Assembly: GCF_024721315.2 (NCBI RefSeq)
Contig: NZ_JANFAK020000092.1
Location: 1-34,557, forward strand
DNA length: 34,557 nt
Reading direction: 5' to 3'
From: Streptomyces sp. Isolate_45
Lineage (GTDB): Bacteria; Actinomycetota; Actinomycetes; Streptomycetales; Streptomycetaceae
Under the pieces are notes generated by a model. That model did no database searches and was not told where the DNA came from. It worked only from the letters and a program-made list of their open reading frames with translations. A program made the position numbers and the translations under genes. This document shows, piece after piece, positions 29,243-34,557 of the stretch. Numbering within the stretch: position 1 is the first letter of the stretch; each line of letters begins with the position of its first letter.

Positions 29243-31153
29243 TCAGGCGGCCGCGCACAGTTCTCGGGACGAGTCCGGAAGTTGGGGTGTGCCCGACATG
29301 AGGTTCAGCGCGAACAGCAGGTCGCGCATGCCGCTCAGCGAGGACAGGTCGCGCGACAGGTGCCCTTCCAGGGCCCTGACGTGTGAGCGGACCGTGGCCT
29401 CCGACAGACCCAGTTCGCGCGCGGTCGCCTCCAGGTGCGCGTCGAACGTGAGCCAGGCGGTCGCCGTGGTGAGCAGGTCACGCCTGTCCGCGCAGGCGGG
29501 CCGAAGCAGTACTTCGGCCCAGGCGCGGATCTGCGGGCCGTCGAGCAGCCCCCGGAGCGTGGGCTCCCCGCCTTCGAGGCACCCGTCGGGGGGTTCCGGC
29601 AACTCCCTTTGGGTGACGATTTCCAGCGCCAGGCCGACGGTGATGCGGTCCGTCAGGGCCGCGAAGTCCTTGTTGAGCAGTTCGGCGGCGCGCGCCACCC
29701 GTCGCGTGACGGTGTTGCGGTGCAGGTCCAGACGCCGCGCTGCCACGGTGTAGGGGTAGGCCAGGGCGGTGGGGAGCGTCTCGCGCAGCAGTTCCCACTG
29801 GGTGTCGATCTGCATGAGGGGACTCAGCAGCCGGCGGGCCCACACCTGGGCGTCGTGCGCCGGAAGCAGGCTCACCAGGTCGGTGTCCCGCACGGAGAGG
29901 GCCACGGAGTCCGGCTGGTGGACGGCGAACCGCTGGGCGGTGGTCGCCTCGTGGAGGGCCCGGCCGAGGAGGGACATCGAGTACACCCCGCTGCCGCCCA
30001 GCGAGGCCTCCGCGCCGAGTACGGAGACCAGCCGGGTCAGTTCGACGGCCACCTTGTCGTCCGTCTCGTCGGCCCGGACCGGGTGGATCACCAGGATCCG
30101 GTCGTGGCGGCGCGCGTCGGCGACGACCACGGCGCGGCCGGCCGTGACGGCCTCGCAGCGGCGCACGGCGGCGTCGCGTCGACTGGGCGAGGTCTCCACG
30201 ACGAAGACGCGTGCGGTCTCGGGGTCGAGCAGTCCCGGGGCGAGGTTCCTCATGACCCGGCGGGCCTTGGACACCTCACCGTCCAACAGGAGCTCCACCG
30301 CGGCGCCGCGCGCGTCCCGGACGGCGTCGGATGCCGCCCGGTACTCGCGGCGCGCCTGGTCCACCAGGCCCAGGAGCTTGGCGGCCTGGCGCAGCAGCCG
30401 CAGGTCGGCGTCGTCGAACGGCGTGCGTCGGGCAACGGCGAGGACCGTGTCCGCGGCGGAGGACGGGCCGAGCGAGATGAGCCGGGTGTGCGGTCCGGAG
30501 CGGGCGTCAGGGGCGTTGCCGTCGACGGATTGACGGATGATCGCCTGTGCGAGTTCCTCGGCCGCCGTGGCCGGCGACGCGACGAGGACGCGGTCGGGTT
30601 CGCTGACCATCACCTGCACGTCGAGAGCGCGGGCCAGCCAGTCGGCAATGCGCTGCATGGCCCTGTGGTCGGCGAGCCGTGCCGGCAGTTCTTGTACGAG
30701 TGAGGCGAGTTGGGCGGCCCGCCGCTCGGCGCACGCGACCCGGAACTCCTGGATGGCCTCGTGCACCCCCTGCCACTGTTCCACCGGCGCGGCGGTGACC
30801 AGGAGGGGAATGCCCAGCCGGTCCGCCAGGTCCACGAGGGACTGGGGGTACGGCTGGCGGGAACCCGGCGCGGCGCTGACGATCAGGCCGGCGCCGCCGT
30901 CACGGTTCATGCGCCGCAGCAACACCTCCAGCACGGTGGTGATGCGACCGCGCAGGCGGAAGGGGACCGTGTCGGCGATCAGCACGACGAAGCCGTCGGG
31001 CAGGGTGGACGGCACTCCTTCTTCCAGGAGCGTCTCCGGGGTCACCGAGAGGACACCCGTCACTTCCACCGCCCGGGCGGTGGAGGAGCACTGGCTGAAA
31101 AACGTCAGTTCGAGCTCGGGGTTGCGGGTGGGCAGCGTGCCCAGGGTTGGCAT
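29243..31153 (-). CDS. PucR-like regulator with two C-terminal helix-turn-helix units
   Basis: A 636-aa regulator. The N-terminus (about 30-150: LPDGFVVLIADTVPFRLRGR; GIPLLVTAAPVEQWQGVHEA) matches the PucR N-terminal ligand-sensing type. A GAF-like middle (about 170-300) and a GGDEF-remnant-like segment (VRADETDDKVAVELTRLVSV) follow. The C-terminus carries two helix-turn-helix domains, AARRLDLHRNTVTRRVARAA as in PucR and ATARELGLSEATVRSHVRAL. The duplicated C-terminal HTH is a little unusual. The start ATG 31153 has GAGGAG 7 nt upstream. It is divergent from the XRE gene across a 721-bp gap and presumably regulates it or itself. The ligand is unknown. Confidence 0.82.
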   Translation of the reverse strand: MPTLGTLPTRNPELELTFFSQCSSTARAVEVTGVLSVTPETLLEEGVPSTLPDGFVVLIADTVPFRLRGRITTVLEVLLRRMNRDGGAGLIVSAAPGSRQPYPQSLVDLADRLGIPLLVTAAPVEQWQGVHEAIQEFRVACAERRAAQLASLVQELPARLADHRAMQRIADWLARALDVQVMVSEPDRVLVASPATAAEELAQAIIRQSVDGNAPDARSGPHTRLISLGPSSAADTVLAVARRTPFDDADLRLLRQAAKLLGLVDQARREYRAASDAVRDARGAAVELLLDGEVSKARRVMRNLAPGLLDPETARVFVVETSPSRRDAAVRRCEAVTAGRAVVVADARRHDRILVIHPVRADETDDKVAVELTRLVSVLGAEASLGGSGVYSMSLLGRALHEATTAQRFAVHQPDSVALSVRDTDLVSLLPAHDAQVWARRLLSPLMQIDTQWELLRETLPTALAYPYTVAARRLDLHRNTVTRRVARAAELLNKDFAALTDRITVGLALEIVTQRELPEPPDGCLEGGEPTLRGLLDGPQIRAWAEVLLRPACADRRDLLTTATAWLTFDAHLEATARELGLSEATVRSHVRALEGHLSRDLSSLSGMRDLLFALNLMSGTPQLPDSSRELCAAA

Positions 31154-31874
31154 CGAGCGCTCCTCGAAGCAGTCCGGAAGTTGTCGCGTAGGTGCCCCGT
31201 GTCGTTCAGCGAGCCGCACGGGCACCCCGGTCACGACCTCATGCCCGCTCTCCAGCAAGGCTCATGTACTCCACTGGGTGCGACATGGCCCCCGACTCGA
31301 AATGCACTGTGCGCGAACGACGTTCAGGCATGCTGGGAAGCGGTCGTACCGCCATGCTCGGAGTGGTCGGACGGGGCTGGACGCGCAGGCTGCGACGATC
31401 GCGGAGCCCACCATCGAGGACGGGAGTGGAGCCGTTGTCGTGTCGCCGGAGGCGGCCGGGCGAGAAACGCACGTCCCCCGCGGTCCATCCCGACGCCCGG
31501 TCACTGTCCTTGCATGCCAACTCCGGACTCAACTGCCCCCCTGTATGGTGCAACGCCGACTGCGTGGGTGCGCGCCGCACGGTGTGCGGCCGACCTGCGG
31601 CCGGTCGCCCCTCCGCCCCTTGTCCTACCTGCGGGGACGTCTTCGACAAGAGGCCGTCACGGCAGCACGACGTCCCCTTGTGGGCAGGCCCGACATCCCG
31701 CGCACACGCCGGTGCGCAAGGTTGCGTTCCCTATCGGGATACTGCCTTCCGCACCCAACCGTGTCAACTAAAGTACACAGGCGTAGGCCCAGACAGAGCG
31801 AGAGACCGGTACGTGGTTGTGTGCATGCATCAGCAGTACGTCCTTCGGGCCGTGAGCGGCACCTGCTGCCTGAG
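31154..31874. other. Large divergent intergenic region between PucR-like and XRE genes
   Basis: 721 bp with no convincing gene; open frames on both strands lack coding-like composition and domains. It must hold the promoters of both regulators. The only notable motif is a GTGT-N10-ACAC dyad near the XRE end. Its unusual length for Streptomyces suggests a small RNA or several operators, but I cannot identify one. Confidence 0.45.
31761..31778 (+). promoter_or_regulatory. Candidate XRE-gene promoter/operator dyad
   Basis: GTGTCAACTAAAGTACAC: the outer GTGT/ACAC form a dyad and the TAAAGT at 31769-31774 fits a TANNNT -10 element. The -35 (TTCCGC at 31747-31752, 16-bp spacer) is weak. It is about 100 bp upstream of the XRE start. 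Confidence 0.3.
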
Positions 31875-32369
31875 GTGAGCGGCGACCGTCCGTCCATCGC
31901 GGACAAACTCAAGGCCCTCATGACCGGGCTGCGGGGCCGTAGTCACACGTCCCGGTCGCTCTCGGAGTCCGTCGACGCCCTGCCCGACGGCCATCCGTCG
32001 CTGTCGCACGCCGCCATCGCCAAGATCGCCAATGGTTCGCAGACCAACCCGACCGTCGGCACGCTGCTGGCCCTGTGCGAAGCTCTGGGCGTCCCACCCG
32101 CCCACCTGCTCCCGCACGAGGCCTACGACGATCTCGAGGCGCTGGAGGCATTCGAGAACCCTCTCGCGCGACACGTCCTGGCCCTGCTGAACGGTCTGCC
32201 GGAAAGTGAACTGGCGGGCGTCATCAAAGATTTGGAACGACGAAGGGCCCACGTCGGCCTGGAACAGGTTCCGCCCCGCGCGGCCGTCACGCCGCCGAGC
32301 AAGCGCCGGCGACGGCGGAAACCGGACGAGGCCGCTCGCTATGCGGCCGAATCACTGGAAGGGCTGTAG
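31875..32369 (+). CDS. XRE-family helix-turn-helix regulator
   Basis: A 164-aa DNA-binding protein. A lambda-repressor-like HTH occupies residues about 5-80, with AIAKIANGSQTNPTVGTLLA and LCEALGVPPAHLLPHEAY as the recognition and closing helices. A short helical region (ARHVLALLNGLPESELAGVI) and a very basic tail (SKRRRRRKPDEAARY) follow. This matches the small actinobacterial XRE proteins encoded directly before MAB_1171c-type membrane proteins. GTG 31875 is preferred because the domain begins there (SIADKLKAL); GTG 31821 in frame is an alternative, and neither has a good Shine-Dalgarno. The next gene starts 2 bp after the stop, so the two are translationally coupled. Confidence 0.82.
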   Translation: MSGDRPSIADKLKALMTGLRGRSHTSRSLSESVDALPDGHPSLSHAAIAKIANGSQTNPTVGTLLALCEALGVPPAHLLPHEAYDDLEALEAFENPLARHVLALLNGLPESELAGVIKDLERRRAHVGLEQVPPRAAVTPPSKRRRRRKPDEAARYAAESLEGL

Positions 32370-32371
32370 TA

Positions 32372-33133
32372 GTGGACGGCATAGTCTTCGGGACGTGCAC
32401 ACTGGCCGGCTTGCTGGTCACCGTGCTCTGCACGCGTAGGGCCCTGGGAAATCCCCGGGTCTCCACATGGGCCATCGCCATCGCGTTCGGGGTGTGCACA
32501 CTGGGCGTCCTGTTCGCCGTCCCCGTCGTGGCCCGGGCGGCTGAGGACGTCACCGGCGTCGTCAACATCGGCAAGCTCATCGCCCACGTCTGCGCGATCC
32601 TCTGGTGCGCCGCACTGCAGATCACCATGGTGGACCTGGCCTACCGCCCCGAGTACGTGAAGTCCGCCATCTTCCACCGGGGCTTCGCCGCCGTGGTCGA
32701 GCTCGCGATCATGGTGCCGCTGTTCCTGGCGACGAACGCGCCCGACATCGCGTTCACGACCGCCTACGCCGACAACCCCAAGATCGCGGCGTACCTCCTG
32801 CTCTACCTCTCGTACGTGATGGTCACCTGCGGGGAGTTGGCGTTCATGTGCGGCAGGACGGCGCGCCGCAACTGGGGCATCCGCCCCTGGAGCGGTGCCG
32901 GGTTCTCCTTGTCCGCCATGGCGGCCGTCTTCGGACTGGCCTACGCCCTGACCAAGGGGAGTTACATCATCTTCTACACCCTCGACAGGCCGTGGTCGCT
33001 GAAGACCGAGGAGTTCGTCAGCCCCACCCTGAGCGGCCTCGCGGTGATCTTCCTCTTCTCCGGCCTGACGCTCCCCATGATGGGCGCGTTCCGGGAGCGG
33101 CTCCGTCAGAAGAAGGCTCTGGCGTCGGGTTAG
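32372..33133 (+). CDS. MAB_1171c-like multi-pass membrane protein (short form)
   Basis: A 253-aa integral membrane protein with about seven hydrophobic helices, for example IVFGTCTLAGLLVTVLCT, WAIAIAFGVCTLGVLFAVPV, AAVVELAIMVPLFLATNA, IAAYLLLYLSYVMVTCGELA, AGFSLSAMAAVFGLAYAL and LSGLAVIFLFSGLTLPMMG. The helix order and the coupled XRE gene match the MAB_1171c family of putative transporters. Typical members, as I recall, continue for another 100-150 residues with a cytosolic domain; this one stops after RERLRQKK. The start is GTG 32372, with GGAAGGG about 9 nt upstream overlapping the previous stop. Substrate and function are unknown. A strong terminator follows. Confidence 0.75.
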   Translation: MDGIVFGTCTLAGLLVTVLCTRRALGNPRVSTWAIAIAFGVCTLGVLFAVPVVARAAEDVTGVVNIGKLIAHVCAILWCAALQITMVDLAYRPEYVKSAIFHRGFAAVVELAIMVPLFLATNAPDIAFTTAYADNPKIAAYLLLYLSYVMVTCGELAFMCGRTARRNWGIRPWSGAGFSLSAMAAVFGLAYALTKGSYIIFYTLDRPWSLKTEEFVSPTLSGLAVIFLFSGLTLPMMGAFRERLRQKKALASG

Positions 33134-33158
33134 CCCCTGCCGCGTCACGTACGTCCAC

Positions 33159-33195
33159 GAGCCCTGCCCACGCCGCCAAGGCGTGGGCAGGGCTC
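33159..33195. terminator. Strong bidirectional terminator
   Basis: Perfect 16-bp inverted repeat, GAGCCCTGCCCACGCC at 33159-33174 and complement at 33180-33195, with a 5-nt loop, placed between the convergent membrane-protein and P450 genes. No U tract. Confidence 0.85.
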
Positions 33196-33216
33196 CGTGC
33201 TGTTCCACACGCCGCA

Positions 33217-34407
33217 TCAGGGCGATTCGCGTACCGCTCCGTAGCGGACCGACAGCTCCTTCAGGCCGCGGGAGCGCAGCGACCGCCGCCACTGCGGAGC
33301 CGGATCCACCAACTCCAGCGTCGGGTAACGCTCCAGGAGGGCCGCGAGGGCGATCTCCACCTCGACGCGCGCGAGGGGGCCGCCGAGGCAGTAGTGGATG
33401 CCGTGGCCGAGCGCCAGGTGGCCGGAAGTGTCACGGTCGAGGTCCAGGGCGTCGGGCTGCGGGAAGCGCGCCGGGTCCCGGTTGGCCGCCGACAGGGACA
33501 CGAGCACCGTCTCCCCCGCCGCCACCGTGACCCCGGCGATGGTCAGGTCCTCGGTGGCGAACCTACGGATCGCGAGGAGTGCGGGGCCCTCCAGCCGGGC
33601 GAACTCGGCCACGGCGGCCGGAAGTCGGGAGGGGTCCTTGCGGAGCAGGGCCAGCTGGTCCGGATGCCGCAGGAGGGTGTGGATCGCGTTGCCGATCAGT
33701 TGGGCCGTGTTCTCGTAGCCCGCGAACAGGACGAGGAATGCGACCGACATCAGCTCGTCCTCGCCGAGGCGGTCCCCGTCGGCGTCCCGGACGGCGATCA
33801 GGTCGGACAGCAGGTCGTCGGCAGGCCGGCTCCGCTTGTGCTCCATGAGCCCGGTGAGGAAGCCGAGCATCGCCACCAGCGCCTCCTTCACGGCCTCCGG
33901 CCGAGCGGGATCCGGCGCCACCAGTGCCTCCGTCCAACCGCGGAAGTCCACACGCCGGTCCTCGGGTACGCCCAGCAGGTCGCAGATCACGATGATCGGG
34001 AGCGAGAACGCGTAGCCGGCCAGCAGGTCCGCGCTGCCGGTCGGCCCGAGCCGGTCCAGGAGACGGTCCGCGGTCTCGCGGATCGGTGTCCGCAGCTGCT
34101 CCACCCGCCGCGAGGTGAAGGCGCGGGCCACCAACCCGCGGATGCGCGTGTGATCCGGCGGATCCATGTTGAGGAGGTTGGCGTCCAGCGCCGGCGGAAG
34201 GGCGAAGCCCCGGTAGGTTCCCTCCGCGGCGTTGGACTTGTCCAGGGACAGCCTCGGGTCGGTGAGCGCCTCGCGGACATCGTCGTACCGCGTGACGAGC
34301 CACGCGGGCGTGCCGTCGGTGCCCGTGATCCGGCACACCGGGGCCGTGTCCCGGAGCCTGTCGTAGACGGAGTACGGGTGCTCGATCAGTTCGCCCTGAA
34401 GATCCAT
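33217..34407 (-). CDS. Cytochrome P450 monooxygenase
   Basis: A 396-aa bacterial class I P450 of the CYP105/107-like style. Seen: the MDPPDHTRIRGLVARAFTSR segment (C helix), the I-helix oxygen-binding motif LFAGYENTAQLI (where the common AGxxTT is AGYENT), the K-helix ExxR (EFAR), and the haem loop LGHGIHYCLGGPLAR with axial Cys340; the usual Phe at the start of FGxGxHxC is Leu. It needs a ferredoxin and a reductase, neither encoded here. Substrate unknown. The ATG 34407 is the first in-frame start and fits the family N-terminus. It is convergent with the XRE/membrane pair, a grouping I have the impression recurs in Streptomyces. Confidence 0.9.
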   Translation of the reverse strand: MDLQGELIEHPYSVYDRLRDTAPVCRITGTDGTPAWLVTRYDDVREALTDPRLSLDKSNAAEGTYRGFALPPALDANLLNMDPPDHTRIRGLVARAFTSRRVEQLRTPIRETADRLLDRLGPTGSADLLAGYAFSLPIIVICDLLGVPEDRRVDFRGWTEALVAPDPARPEAVKEALVAMLGFLTGLMEHKRSRPADDLLSDLIAVRDADGDRLGEDELMSVAFLVLFAGYENTAQLIGNAIHTLLRHPDQLALLRKDPSRLPAAVAEFARLEGPALLAIRRFATEDLTIAGVTVAAGETVLVSLSAANRDPARFPQPDALDLDRDTSGHLALGHGIHYCLGGPLARVEVEIALAALLERYPTLELVDPAPQWRRSLRSRGLKELSVRYGAVRESP

Positions 34408-34557
34408 GATCCCACCCTAGAACGTGGCCCGTTCCGCCCGGACGGGGCCTACCGGGCCCCGACGATCCGGGCCCGGCCGGCGCGCTCGACCGACGGCATC
34501 CGCCGCCCGCCCGCCGCGCGCGACCATCGATGCGGGCCCTGCCCGGCGGTCCGTGCG
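34408..34557. other. Upstream region of the P450 gene, window end
   Basis: 150 bp without a recognisable gene or repeat; it contains the P450 promoter on the minus strand, which I cannot locate. The sequence is very GC-rich towards the window edge. Confidence 0.4.

Noticed and set aside
29435..30703. Plus-strand frame opposite the PucR-like gene
   Set aside because: Gly/Val/Arg-rich shadow frame; the opposite strand has two helix-turn-helix domains and correct codon bias.
29243..34407. Natural-product biosynthetic gene cluster around the P450
   Set aside because: No polyketide synthase, peptide synthetase, terpene cyclase, RiPP precursor or ferredoxin is seen; regulators plus one P450 do not define a cluster.

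Overview
The window is high-GC actinobacterial DNA and almost certainly comes from a Streptomyces or a close relative. The evidence is the strong third-position G/C bias, frequent GTG/TTG starts, several apparently leaderless starts, a secreted GH18 chitinase with a DasR-box-like operator, a SpoIIE/GAF/HATPase signalling protein, an ECF41 sigma factor, a cytochrome P450 and an XRE/MAB_1171c-type pair. No prophage structural genes, no complete insertion sequence, no CRISPR array and no biosynthetic core enzymes are visible.

Layout. 1-4.8 kb: tail of a lytic transglycosylase with a bidirectional terminator, galE, a bacterial serpin, two unrecognised genes and a small KilB-like membrane protein. 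4.8-7.6 kb: divergent quinone-oxidoreductase/AraC pair, a decayed GNAT gene and a DUF6584-like gene. 7.7-13.3 kb: a free-standing sensor domain, a PAS-GAF-SpoIIE-HATPase protein whose phosphatase metal sites look destroyed, then an NDH-2-like flavoprotein divergent from an ECF41 (SigJ-type) sigma factor with matching promoters on both sides, and a small repetitive secreted protein. 13.5-17.7 kb: a degenerate NUDIX gene, a DIP1984-family gene followed immediately by a tRNA-like RNA, a lipoprotein, a secreted subtilase, and an atypical tRNA-Gly gene with its own promoter and terminator, then a GNAT enzyme. 17.8-22.2 kb: LysR/dihydrolipoamide-dehydrogenase divergent pair and the chitinase. 22.5-28.4 kb: methyltransferase, a fragment of a secreted protein, AraC regulator, STAS protein, an MpaB/DUF2236 protein fused to four EF-hands, a PGRP amidase and a truncated M23/LysM protein. 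28.4-29.2 kb: gene-free stretch, partly AT-richer, with an AACGAATC inverted-repeat array. 29.2-34.4 kb: a PucR-like regulator divergent from an XRE regulator and a multi-pass membrane protein, and a convergent cytochrome P450.

The two most interesting signals are RNAs. The first (16872-16941, minus) is a well-folded tRNA-Gly carrying all the main glycine identity bases but with GUGC in place of GTPsiC in the T arm. This is the change remembered from staphylococcal glycine tRNAs that feed peptidoglycan bridges rather than the ribosome. The second (13988-14080, minus) is a 93-nt tRNA-like RNA lying 22 nt after a DIP1984-family gene on the same strand, which recalls the tRNA-like RNAs proposed to belong to bacterial RNA-repair systems.
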